DNA of 64,000 bases from Bacillota bacterium (GCA_023412715.1 JAEZCC010000010.1:1-64000); one strand, 5' to 3'; positions 17,278 through 26,242 are shown, numbered from the stretch's first letter. Made by a program: numbers and translations. The notes: generated by a model not told the origin, from the sequence alone.

Positions 17278-17306
17278 TTGAATTTTTCGCCGGCATGGCC
17301 TATAAT
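17278..17306 (+). promoter_or_regulatory. Promoter of the transketolase pair
   Basis: TTGAAT, 17 bases, TATAAT, 35 bases before the ATG at 17342. Confidence 0.75.
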
Positions 17307-17341
17307 AACACCGTATTATCTGTGAAAGTGGGAGGTTACTG

Positions 17342-18187
17342 ATGAAACAAGAGGAGAAAAAAGCCCTGCAGATCGCCGCGTGCAAGATACGCATCGGCGC
17401 CGTAGAGGGCGTGTATTGCGCAAAATCCGGACATCCGGGCGGCTCGCTTTCAGCGGCCGACATTTTTGCGTACCTGTATTTTCATGAACTGCGCATCGAC
17501 CCCGCAGACCCGAAGAAGGCGGACCGCGACCGTTTCGTCCTTTCCAAGGGGCATACGTGCCCCGGGCTGTACGCGGCGCTTGCGCTGAAAGGGTATTTCG
17601 CGTGGGACGAGCTGAAAAAGCTGCGCCACATCGGGGCCATGCTCCAGGGCCACCCGGATATGAAGGGCACGCCCGGCATCGACATGAGCACCGGCTCGCT
17701 GGGACAGGGGATATCCGCCGCGTGCGGAATGGCGCTGGCGGGCAAGCTGGACGCCAGGACTTACCGCGTCTACAGCGTGCTTGGCGACGGCGAGCTGGAG
17801 GAAGGCCAGGTCTGGGAGGCGTCGATGTTCGCCGCTCACCATAAGCTGGACAATCTCTGCGTAGTGGTCGACTACAACGGCCTGCAGATCGACGGCCCTG
17901 TCGCGGAAATCGGCGGCCCCGCTCCGGTGGACGAGAAATTCCGCGCTTTCGGCTTTGACGTGCAGACCATCGACGGCCACGATTTCGACGCCATCGACGC
18001 GGCGTTCGCCCATGCGAAAACCGTGAAAGGCAGGCCGAGCGCGATTATTGCCAGGACCGTCAAGGGCAAGGGCGTTTCCTTTATGGAAAACCAGGTCGGC
18101 TGGCACGGCAAGGCTCCGAACGACGAGCAGTACAAGACGGCGATGGACGAGCTGCAGAAGACCCTTGCGGAACGGGAGGCGGAGTAA
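17342..18187 (+). CDS. Transketolase, N-terminal (thiamine diphosphate) subunit
   Basis: First half of a two-gene transketolase for the non-oxidative pentose phosphate pathway. The 281-residue protein contains the pyrophosphate/thiamine-binding domain: GHPGGSLSAAD near residues 32-42 and the GDGELEEGQVWEA...N motif (~145-180) that binds Mg and ThDP. ATG with GGGAGG 8 bases upstream. Its stop codon is immediately followed by the ATG of the C-terminal subunit gene. Confidence 0.93.
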   Translation: MKQEEKKALQIAACKIRIGAVEGVYCAKSGHPGGSLSAADIFAYLYFHELRIDPADPKKADRDRFVLSKGHTCPGLYAALALKGYFAWDELKKLRHIGAMLQGHPDMKGTPGIDMSTGSLGQGISAACGMALAGKLDARTYRVYSVLGDGELEEGQVWEASMFAAHHKLDNLCVVVDYNGLQIDGPVAEIGGPAPVDEKFRAFGFDVQTIDGHDFDAIDAAFAHAKTVKGRPSAIIARTVKGKGVSFMENQVGWHGKAPNDEQYKTAMDELQKTLAEREAE

Positions 18188-19132
18188 ATGGCTGAAACTG
18201 TGAAGAAAGCGACCCGCGAAAGCTACGGCCTTGCGCTTGTGGAACTGGGGAAAGAGAACCCGGACGTCGTCGTGCTTGACGCCGACCTCGCGGAAGCGAC
18301 AAAGAGCGGCTTCTTCAAGGAGAAATTCCCGGAGCGCTTTGTGGACTGCGGCATTGCGGAATGCAACATGATCGGCGTTGCGGCGGGCCTTGCCACCTGC
18401 GGCAAGATTCCGTTTGCCAGCTCGTTCGCCATGTTCGCGGCGGGCCGCGCGTTTGAGCAGGTCCGCAATTCCGTCGGCTACCCGCACCTGAACGTCAAGA
18501 TTGCCGGGTCCCACGCCGGTATTTCGGTCGGGGAGGACGGCGCTACGCACCAGTGCCTCGAGGATCTCGCGCTCATGCGCACCATCCCGGGCATGGTCGT
18601 GCTCAACCCCGCCGACCATTATGAGATGCAGGCGGCCGTCAAGGCTGCCGCCGCCTACAAGGGACCCGTCTATATCCGCCTCGGGCGCCTTGCCGTCGAG
18701 AGCTTCAATAACAACGACGATTACAGGTTCGAAATCGGGAAGGGCGTCACCCTGCGCGACGGCAAAGACATCACGGTCATCGCCACGGGCCTGATGGTTT
18801 CCCGCGCCTTGGAAGCCGTCCGCCAGCTTGAAAAAGAGGGTATCGACGCAAGGCTTGTCAACATCCACACCCTCAAGCCGATCGACCGGGAAATCATCGT
18901 CAGGGCGGCGAAAGAAACGGGGAAGATCGTGACCGTCGAAGAGCACAACGTCATCGGCGGCCTGGGCGATGCCGTCAGCAGCGTCCTTTGCGAAGAATAT
19001 CCGGCCCCGCTGGTCAAAATCGGCGTGAACGACGTGTTCGGCCACTCCGGACCGGCGGCCGCGCTGCTGGATCAGTACGGCCTGAACGCTTCCCACATTG
19101 AGGAAGTCGTCAGGGATTTTCTGAAAAAGTAA
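18188..19132 (+). CDS. Transketolase, C-terminal subunit
   Basis: Carries the pyrimidine-binding and C-terminal domains that complete the active site with the upstream subunit. In the 314 residues, the conserved acidic DCGIAECNM segment (~57-65) supplies the Glu that activates ThDP, and GSHAGISVGEDGATHQCLED lies near 108-127. No gap separates it from the N-terminal gene; GGGAGG in the end of that gene serves as the ribosome site, so the two are translated in a coupled, equimolar way. Confidence 0.93.
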   Translation: MAETVKKATRESYGLALVELGKENPDVVVLDADLAEATKSGFFKEKFPERFVDCGIAECNMIGVAAGLATCGKIPFASSFAMFAAGRAFEQVRNSVGYPHLNVKIAGSHAGISVGEDGATHQCLEDLALMRTIPGMVVLNPADHYEMQAAVKAAAAYKGPVYIRLGRLAVESFNNNDDYRFEIGKGVTLRDGKDITVIATGLMVSRALEAVRQLEKEGIDARLVNIHTLKPIDREIIVRAAKETGKIVTVEEHNVIGGLGDAVSSVLCEEYPAPLVKIGVNDVFGHSGPAAALLDQYGLNASHIEEVVRDFLKK

Positions 19133-19161
19133 GCGAACAGCCGCGCTGAAACGCGCGCAAT

Positions 19162-19202
19162 AGCAAACGGCCGCAGGTTCTTTTTCCTGCGGCCGTTTGC
19201 TG
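19162..19202 (+). terminator. Long hairpin at the end of the transketolase operon
   Basis: A perfect 16-bp stem (AGCAAACGGCCGCAGG and its complement) has an 8-base loop. The downstream TGCTTGAATTTTGTTTTT is T-rich but not a continuous run. Most likely a terminator or 3' stabiliser. Confidence 0.6.
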
Positions 19203-19235
19203 CTTGAATTTTGTTTTTCCGGGGAGGGAAGGCCT

Positions 19236-20255
19236 GTGGAAAGCGGCCGTCGCAAGCTCATAATCCTTGTTCTGTACGACGCTCTGAAACGGGAGACGGA
19301 CGAAGAGCATCCCCTGTCGGGGGCAGAGCTGTGCCGCCTGCTGGAAGAAAAGGGATGCCCCTGCGGGCGCAAGGCGCTTTACGGCGAAATCGCCGCGCTC
19401 AGGGAGTACGGCGCGGACATCCTTTACACCCGTAAGCCGAAGCCCGGCTTTTTTCTGGCCGAAAGGGAGTTTGAGGTTCCGGAAGTCCGCCTGCTGACGG
19501 ACGCCGTCCTCGCGGCCCCTTTCATTACCCGGCGCAAGACAGAAGAACTGACCGTCAAGCTTCGCGGCCTTCTGAGCCGGGCGCAGTCCGGGCAGATCAC
19601 CGCTTTTCCGCCGGAGAAAAACAGGGTGAAGTTTGAAAATGAAGAGATTTATTACGCCATCGACGCAATCAGCCGGGCAATTTTACAGAAGAAAAAGGTC
19701 TCGTTCGTCTATCATCACAGCGTTTTTTCCGGCGGAGCCGTCGCGCAGAACGCGGGCAGAGCCTTTGTGGTCAGCCCGTATGCGCTGCTGTGGAATGCGG
19801 ACCGCTATTATCTTGCGGGCAATTACGAAAAATACGACAGCGTCAGCGTCTTTCGACTGGATCGAATGAAGCGGACGGAGGCGCTCGAAGAGAAGGCCCG
19901 TCCGTTCGAAGAGGTCAGCGATTACCGCGGCAGCTTCGACGCGGCGGATTTTGCCCGCCGCACGTTCGGGATGTACCACGGCGAAAAGCAGAAGGTGGTG
20001 CTGCGCTGCACCCCGGACCTTCTGGAAGCGGTGCTCGACAAATTCGGGAGCGACGTCCCGCTGGAGCGCGCCGGCGGGGATTCGTTCACCGTCGCGGCGG
20101 AGGTCTACGCCGGCGAGGGATTCGCCGAATGGGTGCTGCAGTACGGCGGGCGCGTTCGCGTCCTTTCGCCGGAGCCGATTCGGCAGGAGCTTGTCCGCCG
20201 CATCCGCGGCATGTGCGCGGCCTACGGGATCAGTGAAAAAATACGTGATCAATAA
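19236..20255 (+). CDS. WYL-domain transcriptional regulator
   Basis: Likely DNA-binding regulator that senses a ligand, possibly a nucleic acid or nucleotide, through its WYL domain. The 339-residue protein has a predicted N-terminal winged helix (~1-75) and a WYL domain (~130-225: VSFVYHHS, then VVSPYALLWNADRYYLAG), followed by the WCX-like extension to the C-terminus. GTG start at 19236, after GGGAGGGAAGG. Its 3' end overlaps the convergent mntP gene by 26 bases. Its target is unknown. Confidence 0.85.
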   Translation: MESGRRKLIILVLYDALKRETDEEHPLSGAELCRLLEEKGCPCGRKALYGEIAALREYGADILYTRKPKPGFFLAEREFEVPEVRLLTDAVLAAPFITRRKTEELTVKLRGLLSRAQSGQITAFPPEKNRVKFENEEIYYAIDAISRAILQKKKVSFVYHHSVFSGGAVAQNAGRAFVVSPYALLWNADRYYLAGNYEKYDSVSVFRLDRMKRTEALEEKARPFEEVSDYRGSFDAADFARRTFGMYHGEKQKVVLRCTPDLLEAVLDKFGSDVPLERAGGDSFTVAAEVYAGEGFAEWVLQYGGRVRVLSPEPIRQELVRRIRGMCAAYGISEKIRDQ

Positions 20256-20817
20256 AAATCTTGATGCCGATGGCAATCAGAACGACGCCGCCCACCGTTT
20301 CCGCATGACCGGCGCAGAGCAGCCCGAACTGTTTGCCGATGTAGACGCCAGCAAAACAGATGACGAATGTGATGATCCCTATGGTGAGGACGGAAACGGC
20401 CATCAGAAACGCCGTGGAAGCGCCCACCGCCGAGGGGAGGATAATGCCTGTCGCAAGCGCGTCGATGCTGGTCGCCACGGCCAGGGACAGAATCTTCTTG
20501 ACCGGCAGGTCGTCCTGCAGGCTGCAGCAGGCTCCGTCTTTGATTTTTCTGCGCGCCGAGCGAATCATGTCAAGCCCGATGTAGCTGAGCAGAAGCAGGG
20601 CGATCCAGTGGTCGACGGCGGCGATGACGCTTTCTCCCGCTTTGCCGATCAGCCAGCCCGCGAGCGGCATAATCAGCTGAAAAAAGCCGAAACAGGCGGC
20701 CAGCTTCAGCGCAAAGCGCGGCGTGACCTTCCGGGTGCAGGCGCCGTTTGTGACGCTGACAGCGAAAGCGTCCATGGCAAGGCCCACGGCGATGCCGCAA
20801 AGAGAAATGTAATCCAA
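20230..20817 (-). CDS. mntP: Manganese efflux pump MntP
   Basis: Exports Mn2+ across the cytoplasmic membrane. The 195-residue protein has six hydrophobic segments in two repeats, each with the family acidic signature: AVGLAMDAFAVS near the N-terminus and AVATSIDALATG mid-protein. The start is a TTG at 20817, 7 bases after GGAGG. This gives the normal family length, whereas the longer open frame runs through the promoter. The leader is too short for a yybP-ykoY manganese riboswitch. 3' end overlaps the convergent WYL gene. Confidence 0.9.
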   Translation of the reverse strand: MDYISLCGIAVGLAMDAFAVSVTNGACTRKVTPRFALKLAACFGFFQLIMPLAGWLIGKAGESVIAAVDHWIALLLLSYIGLDMIRSARRKIKDGACCSLQDDLPVKKILSLAVATSIDALATGIILPSAVGASTAFLMAVSVLTIGIITFVICFAGVYIGKQFGLLCAGHAETVGGVVLIAIGIKIFIDHVFFH

Positions 20818-20854
20818 TCCGCTTCCTCCAAGTTTCAAAAATACAACAGGATTT

Positions 20855-20883
20855 ATCATAGCGGAATTGCGGGGGAATGTCAA
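20855..20883 (-). promoter_or_regulatory. Promoter of mntP
   Basis: Minus strand TTGACA, 17 bases, TATGAT, ending 37 bases before the TTG start. Confidence 0.8.
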
Positions 20884-20903
20884 CGCCTGCGCGGAATGTG
20901 AAA

Positions 20904-20939
20904 CGAAGAGAACCGGCTTGGCGCTGCCGGTTCTCTTCG
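20904..20939 (-). terminator. Terminator of the 54-residue gene upstream of mntP
   Basis: A perfect 14-bp stem (CGAAGAGAACCGGC and its complement) with an 8-base loop starts 3 bases after the small gene's stop codon. Read on the minus strand, only a short TTTC follows, so termination strength is uncertain. Confidence 0.55.
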
Positions 20940-20942
20940 CGT

Positions 20943-21107
20943 TTACTGCTGGTGCTCCTCGGACCATCTGCGCGCTTCCCGGACATGGGAGTCGTCCGGC
21001 TTCGCCACGCCCGTTTTTTCGAAACGGTCGTCGGGCGCGGTGATGACGGTGGAGATTTTTCCGCCGTCCTTGCGCGGCTTTCCGGGGCCTTGTCTGTCTT
21101 TCATCAT
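20943..21107 (-). CDS. Small hydrophilic protein, 54 residues, possibly DUF3787/spore-surface-like
   Basis: A Lys/Arg/Asp-rich soluble peptide with no signal peptide or membrane segment. The C-terminal third (VAKPDD, then VREARRWSEEHQQ) recalls the end of clostridial DUF3787 small spore-surface proteins, which typically end in V-x-x-A-K-E-W-V-x-x-N-Q. The resemblance is by eye and may be chance. Start ATG at 21107 (a second ATG follows directly) with GGGGTGAT just upstream. It is divergent from hisH and followed by a strong hairpin, which supports its being a real, independent gene. Confidence 0.5.
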   Translation of the reverse strand: MMKDRQGPGKPRKDGGKISTVITAPDDRFEKTGVAKPDDSHVREARRWSEEHQQ

Positions 21108-21159
21108 GATCACCCCGCGGTTATTCTGCCGCGTCCGGCGCAAAAAATGCGGAACGCGT

Positions 21160-21188
21160 TTGCTATTCCCACAATTTCATGATATAAT
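21160..21188 (+). promoter_or_regulatory. Promoter of hisHF
   Basis: TTGCTA, 17 bases, TATAAT, 31 bases before the hisH ATG. Confidence 0.7.
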
Positions 21189-21219
21189 ATGGTAAATTGC
21201 GAAAGCGAGGAATGCCGCC

Positions 21220-21831
21220 ATGATTGCCGTACTGGATTACGGAGCCGGAAACCTGCAGAGCGTACTGAAGGCCCTGCGCTTTCTCGGTTGCGAAGCCGAC
21301 GTCACCAGCGACCCCGCCCGGCTGAAAGAAGCTTCCGCCGCCATTCTGCCCGGCGTCGGCGCTTTCGGCGACGCCATGGCCTGCCTGGACCGCTCCGGCC
21401 TTGTGCAGCCGGTGCTGGATTTCATCCGCACGGGCAAGCCGTTTCTCGGCATCTGCCTCGGCCTGCAGCTTCTGTTTGAAGAAAGCGAAGAAGCGCCGGG
21501 CATCCCGGGACTTGGGGTGCTGAAAGGGAGAATCCGCCGCATTCCGGCTTTTCCCGGCCTGAAAATACCGCATATCGGCTGGAACAGCCTCGATATTCAG
21601 ATCCCCTCCGGGCTGTTCGCCGGCCTGGAAGAGCACCCGTACGTCTATTTCGTGCATTCCTATTATCTCACAGCGGCCGACCGGCGCGACGTGACCGCTA
21701 CGGCGGAATACGGCGTCACCATCGACGCTTCGGTCCGGAACGGAAATCTTTTCGCTACGCAGTTCCATCCCGAAAAGAGCGGGAAGGCCGGGCTGAAAAT
21801 GCTCCGCAATTTTGCGGATATGGTCCGCTGA
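21220..21831 (+). CDS. hisH: Imidazole glycerol phosphate synthase, glutaminase subunit
   Basis: Releases ammonia from glutamine for HisF in histidine biosynthesis. The 203-residue class-I amidotransferase has the oxyanion strand LPGVGAFGDAM, the nucleophile C79 in GICLGLQ, and the catalytic H183/E185 pair in FHPEKSG. ATG with a GAGGAA site. It is followed by hisF after 17 bases, matching the HisH-HisF heterodimer. Confidence 0.96.
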   Translation: MIAVLDYGAGNLQSVLKALRFLGCEADVTSDPARLKEASAAILPGVGAFGDAMACLDRSGLVQPVLDFIRTGKPFLGICLGLQLLFEESEEAPGIPGLGVLKGRIRRIPAFPGLKIPHIGWNSLDIQIPSGLFAGLEEHPYVYFVHSYYLTAADRRDVTATAEYGVTIDASVRNGNLFATQFHPEKSGKAGLKMLRNFADMVR

Positions 21832-21848
21832 AGGGGAGGAAAATTCCG

Positions 21849-22607
<759 letters not shown>

Positions 22608-22622
22608 GAATTGGAAGCCGGG

Positions 22623-22666
22623 GCCGGCGGACGGCGGGGTTCTCCCGTTTTCCGCCGGCTTTTTTG
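22623..22666 (+). terminator. Terminator of hisHF
   Basis: GCCGGCGGA pairs with TCCGCCGGC around a GC-rich loop; TTTTTT follows. Confidence 0.85.
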
Positions 22667-22798
22667 CGTTTTCCGTCGCATTTGGGACCGTGCGGGCCTT
22701 TTTGTGGCCCTCTGGGAATTCCCGCATCCGATTTTGACAGATTTTGCCGGAGCGCCATAGTATGATAAGGATTTCTGAAACAAGGTGGTGAACCTGAA

Positions 22799-22882
22799 AT
22801 GTGTAGATGCTGCAGATGGAACCGCTGCCGTTGCCGTCGCTGCTGCCGCTGCCGCCGTTGCTGCAGACGGCGCTGCTGGTGA
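22799..22882 (+). CDS. 27-residue Cys/Arg-only microprotein
   Basis: ATG at 22799 opens a 27-codon frame with 11 Cys and 12 Arg; the only other residues are Met1, two Trp and one Asn. It begins MCRCCRWNRC and ends RRRCW. AAGGTGG lies 11 bases upstream as ribosome site and a terminator follows 9 bases after the stop, so it is a self-contained unit of about 130 bases. Upstream, TTGACA and TATGAT are 21 bases apart, too far for a good sigma-A promoter; AC-17-CATAGTATG resembles a sigma-K-type sporulation promoter (inference). It could bind metal, coat spores, bind nucleic acid, or be a cysteine/arginine-responsive leader. Confidence 0.55.
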   Translation: MCRCCRWNRCRCRRCCRCRRCCRRRCW

Positions 22883-22891
22883 ATTCTTTGT

Positions 22892-22926
22892 GCGCCTGCC
22901 TTCAAAAAGCGGGCGCTGATTTTTTG
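22892..22926 (+). terminator. Terminator directly after the Cys/Arg ORF
   Basis: GCGCCTGC pairs with GCGGGCGC (one G-U), loop of 9 bases, then TGATTTTTT. It lies 9 bases after the ORF stop, so it ends that small transcript or acts as an attenuator for the carboxypeptidase gene. Confidence 0.75.
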
Positions 22927-23051
22927 CGGGGGCGCGTTTCGTCTTTTTCCCGGCCCCGCGGTCGGGGAAAACCGAAGATCGCGTCTATTTTTATGGATAG
23001 AACCTCCCTGTCCGGCATAAGAATTTAATAAGAAACGGGAGGTGCCGGATT

Positions 23052-24200
23052 ATGAAACTGAAAAAAATGTCCGCATGCCTGCTTGCGGTGATTTTTGTGG
23101 CTGCCAGCGTGCCGGCGGGCGCGTCTGCCCTTACCAGCAACGATGTGAAAGCGCCTTCGGCAATCCTGATGGAGGCGCAGACGGGTAAGATCCTGCTTGA
23201 AAAAAACGATCACGAGAAGCGCGCGTGCGCTTCCATCACGAAAATCATGACGCTGCTTCTGGTCATGGAAGCGCTTGATTCCGGGAAAATCGCCCTGACG
23301 GACAAAATATCCGTCAGCGAGCACGCCGCCTCCATGGGCGGGTCGCAGATCTGGCTCAAGCCCGGCGAGATCATGACCGTCGACGACATGCTCAAGGCCA
23401 CGGTCATCGCGAGCGCGAACGACGCCGCCACCGCGCTGGGGGAATATGTGGCGGGCAGCGAGGAAGAATTCGTAAACCAGATGAACGCGCGGGCGAAAGA
23501 ACTGAAGATGAACGACACCACCTTCAAAAACTGCTACGGCCTTGACGAAGACGGGCACGTTACGTCGGCCTACGACGTTGCGCTGATGTCGCGGGAGCTC
23601 ATCAAGCACCAGAAGATTTTCGACTACACGAAAACGTGGATCGATTACATGCGCGGGGGAAAGACCCAGCTTGTGAACACGAACCGCCTGCTGAAGACCT
23701 ACAAGGGCATCACGGGCCTGAAAACGGGAACGACAAGCCAGGCGGGCAGCTGCATTTCCGCCACGGCGGACCGGGACGGCGTGAGCCTGATTGCCGTCGT
23801 GCTGGGCTGCACCGACACAAAGACGCGTTTTGCGAGCGCGTCGTCTCTGCTGGACAGCGGTTTTGCCAACTGGTCCGTCGCAAAGCCCGCGATTCCCAAT
23901 GAAGCGCTGCAGCCGGTGGCCGTGCGGAACGGCATGGAGGCCAACGTCAACACGACGGTGAATGCGAACGGCAGCATCCTGGTCCCGAAAGGGAAGGCCG
24001 CGAACGTCGCTTATAAAGTCGAGCTGCCGGAAAACGTTCCGGCTCCGGTCAACGAGGGTCAGGTGCTGGGCAAGGTGAGCTGCTCGCTCAACGGCGAGGT
24101 CCTGCAGCAGTATAATATCTGCGCCAAAGCCTCCGTCGCGCAGATTACGTTCGGCGCCGTGTTCCGCCTTCTTTTGAGAGGGCTTGCAATGGTCTGTTGA
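23052..24200 (+). CDS. D-alanyl-D-alanine carboxypeptidase (PBP5/DacF type)
   Basis: Trims the terminal D-Ala from peptidoglycan stem peptides outside the membrane. The 382-residue protein has an N-terminal signal peptide (cleavage near ASA, ~25), the S61-xx-K64 catalytic box SITK, the SAN motif in ASANDAA, and K224-T-G. The C-terminal beta domain ends in a short hydrophobic/amphipathic segment (VFRLLLRGLAMVC) that can anchor the enzyme. GGGAGG precedes the ATG. No convincing vegetative promoter is visible; some paralogs are sporulation genes. Confidence 0.93.
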   Translation: MKLKKMSACLLAVIFVAASVPAGASALTSNDVKAPSAILMEAQTGKILLEKNDHEKRACASITKIMTLLLVMEALDSGKIALTDKISVSEHAASMGGSQIWLKPGEIMTVDDMLKATVIASANDAATALGEYVAGSEEEFVNQMNARAKELKMNDTTFKNCYGLDEDGHVTSAYDVALMSRELIKHQKIFDYTKTWIDYMRGGKTQLVNTNRLLKTYKGITGLKTGTTSQAGSCISATADRDGVSLIAVVLGCTDTKTRFASASSLLDSGFANWSVAKPAIPNEALQPVAVRNGMEANVNTTVNANGSILVPKGKAANVAYKVELPENVPAPVNEGQVLGKVSCSLNGEVLQQYNICAKASVAQITFGAVFRLLLRGLAMVC

Positions 24201-24243
24201 TTCTCAGGGAATACATAATTTTGATAAATCCTCCGCTTCCTCC

Positions 24244-24272
24244 TTGCAAACTGCCCTGTCATACGGTAAAAT
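24244..24272 (+). promoter_or_regulatory. Promoter of pgi
   Basis: TTGCAA, 17 bases, TAAAAT, 36 bases before the ATG. Confidence 0.65.
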
Positions 24273-24308
24273 AGAATCGGACTTAATAAGCAGGCAGGAG
24301 GAAAAAGA

Positions 24309-25649
24309 ATGCCTATTCAGCTTGACGTACAGCATCTTTCCGGTTTTATTGACGAGAATGAATATACGGCGATTGCGCCGCAGGTCCGCGCCGCGCATGA
24401 GCTGCTGCATACGGGCAAAGGGCTTGGCAGCGATTTTCTCGGCTGGCTCGATCTGCCGGTGAATTACGACAAAGACGAATTTGCCCGCATTCAGAAGGCT
24501 GCGGACAGAGTCCGCTCGAATTCCAACGTATTCGTTGTAATCGGAATCGGCGGCTCCTATCTGGGCGCGCGCGCGGCAATCGAATATTTGAGGTCGAACA
24601 ACTACAACGCCCTTCCGAAAGATACGCCCGACATCTACTTTATCGGCAACGGAATCAGCCCGACTTCCCTGAACGAAATTCTTGCTCTCTGCAGGGGAAA
24701 GGACGTTTCCGTCAATGTCATCTCAAAATCCGGGACGACGACGGAGCCCGCGCTGGCGTTCCGCGTGTTCCGCAGCCTCCTCGAAAAGAAGTACGGCAGG
24801 GCGGAGGCGGCAAAGCGCATCTACTGCACGACGGACAAAGCACGCGGCACGCTGAAGCAGCTTGCCGCAAAGGAAGGCTACGAGACTTTTGTTATCCCGG
24901 ACGACGTGGGCGGCCGCTATTCCGTCCTGACGGCGGTCGGGCTGCTGCCGATCGCCGTTTCCGGCGCGGACATCTCCGCGCTGATGGCAGGCGCCGCGGC
25001 GGCCAGAAGCGACTACGACGACCCGGACCTTGCGGCGAACCCGTGCTACCGTTACGCCGCAATCCGCAACATCCTTTCCCGCAAGGGGAAAGAGATCGAG
25101 ATGCTGGTCAGCTATGAGCCGCGGTTCCAGATGATGTGCGAATGGTGGAAGCAGCTGTTTGGCGAAAGCGAGGGCAAAGACAATAAGGGCCTTTTCCCCG
25201 CTTCCGCCATTTTCTCGACGGATCTTCATTCCATGGGGCAGTACATCCAGCAGGGCCGGCGTACGCTGCTTGAGACCGTCGTCATGATCGACAGGCCCGC
25301 CGAAGATCTCGTCATCGCGCAGGATCCCGACAACGCCGACGGCCTGAACTTTCTTGCGGGCAAAACGGTTTCCTACGTCAACCGGAAGGCCTTCGAGGGG
25401 ACCGTCCTCGCTCATACGGACGGCGGCGTCCCCAACACCGTTCTTCATGTGACGGATTTTTCCGAAGATTCGCTCGGCCGGCTGATTTATTTCTTTGAAA
25501 AAGCCTGCGCCGTTTCCGGCTATTTGCTCGGCGTGAATCCGTTCAATCAGCCGGGAGTTGAAAATTACAAGAAAAACATGTTCGCCCTTCTTGGAAAACC
25601 GGGCTACGAAGGGGAGAAAGCCGCTCTGGAGGCCCGCCTGAAAGGGTAA
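24309..25649 (+). CDS. pgi: Glucose-6-phosphate isomerase
   Basis: Interconverts glucose-6-phosphate and fructose-6-phosphate in glycolysis. The 446-residue protein has the sugar-phosphate-binding IGIGGSYLGARA (~78-89), SKSGTTTEP and the family signature containing DDVGGRYSVLTAVGLLP. The length matches the shorter Gram-positive form. AGGAGG precedes the ATG. The gene 54 bases downstream (P-loop protein) may be cotranscribed. Confidence 0.96.
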   Translation: MPIQLDVQHLSGFIDENEYTAIAPQVRAAHELLHTGKGLGSDFLGWLDLPVNYDKDEFARIQKAADRVRSNSNVFVVIGIGGSYLGARAAIEYLRSNNYNALPKDTPDIYFIGNGISPTSLNEILALCRGKDVSVNVISKSGTTTEPALAFRVFRSLLEKKYGRAEAAKRIYCTTDKARGTLKQLAAKEGYETFVIPDDVGGRYSVLTAVGLLPIAVSGADISALMAGAAAARSDYDDPDLAANPCYRYAAIRNILSRKGKEIEMLVSYEPRFQMMCEWWKQLFGESEGKDNKGLFPASAIFSTDLHSMGQYIQQGRRTLLETVVMIDRPAEDLVIAQDPDNADGLNFLAGKTVSYVNRKAFEGTVLAHTDGGVPNTVLHVTDFSEDSLGRLIYFFEKACAVSGYLLGVNPFNQPGVENYKKNMFALLGKPGYEGEKAALEARLKG

Positions 25650-25703
25650 AAACCGTCGGGCGGTCCATTTTCAGACGGCAAAAATTGATAGGAGGAGCGC
25701 ACC

Positions 25704-26120
25704 ATGATCAATCTTATTGTAGGGAAAAAAGGAACGGGAAAGACAAAACGGCTTGTGGAACACGCGAACGAAGCGGTGACCAAGTCCAGGGGAAATGTAG
25801 TCGTCATCGCGAAAGGCAACGGCCTCACGTACGACATTTCGCATGACGCACGCTTGGTAGACATCGATTCTTACAAAATCTCCGGCGCCGACGCGCTGGG
25901 GGGCTTTCTCTGCGGAATCTGCGCCGGCAACTACGACGTGACCGATATTTTTGTGGACTCCACGCTGAAAATCATCGGGCAGGACATGCAGACGCTGTCC
26001 GCTTTTATTCAGAAGATGAACCGGCTGTCCGCTTTGGCGGACACGAAGATTACGCTGCTTGTTTCTGCGGACGAGTCTTCCCTGCCGGACGAAGTGCGGG
26101 CCGTTTCCACACCGGTCTGA
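25704..26120 (+). CDS. Small P-loop ATP-binding protein of unknown function
   Basis: The 138-residue protein starts with a Walker A loop, GKKGTGKTKRLVEHA (7-21), followed by alternating beta strands (VVVIAKG, DIFVDST, KITLLVSAD), as in a minimal P-loop NTPase. IFVDST is the best Walker B-like strand. No recognised DNA-binding or membrane part. ATG after AGGAGG. It sits between pgi and a terminator. I recall similar short proteins in clostridia but cannot assign a role. Confidence 0.8.
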   Translation: MINLIVGKKGTGKTKRLVEHANEAVTKSRGNVVVIAKGNGLTYDISHDARLVDIDSYKISGADALGGFLCGICAGNYDVTDIFVDSTLKIIGQDMQTLSAFIQKMNRLSALADTKITLLVSADESSLPDEVRAVSTPV

Positions 26121-26136
26121 ATTTTCGGGCATCCTG

Positions 26137-26170
26137 CGTGCCGGGGCCGGCTGCTCCGGCACGGTTTTGT
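26137..26170 (+). terminator. Terminator after the P-loop protein gene
   Basis: CGTGCCGG pairs with CCGGCACG; GTTTTGT follows. Confidence 0.65.
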
Positions 26171-26187
26171 GTTCCTGCAGTTTTTTA

Positions 26188-26216
26188 TTGACAAAAGGAA
26201 CGCAGACAGGTATAAT
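26188..26216 (+). promoter_or_regulatory. Full-consensus promoter of yceD-rpmF
   Basis: TTGACA, 17 bases, TATAAT: a perfect sigma-A promoter, 26 bases before the YceD ATG. This suits high, growth-linked expression. Confidence 0.92.
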
Positions 26217-26242
26217 TAAAGACTGTAGCGCTGAGGTGTAGT

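Noticed and set aside
17450..19372. 640-codon minus-strand open frame across the transketolase genes
   Set aside because: Same antisense shadow effect. It lies over two well-supported transketolase genes and crosses their terminator hairpin.
20818..20883. Possible yybP-ykoY manganese riboswitch ahead of mntP
   Set aside because: The consensus promoter at 20855-20883 leaves a leader of about 30 bases, too short for the aptamer.
22807..23028. Plus-strand frame starting MLQMEPLPLPSLLPLPPLL
   Set aside because: It is the out-of-frame reading of the Cys/Arg repeat and runs through the terminator at 22892-22926. Its start is placed less well for the ribosome site than the ATG at 22799.
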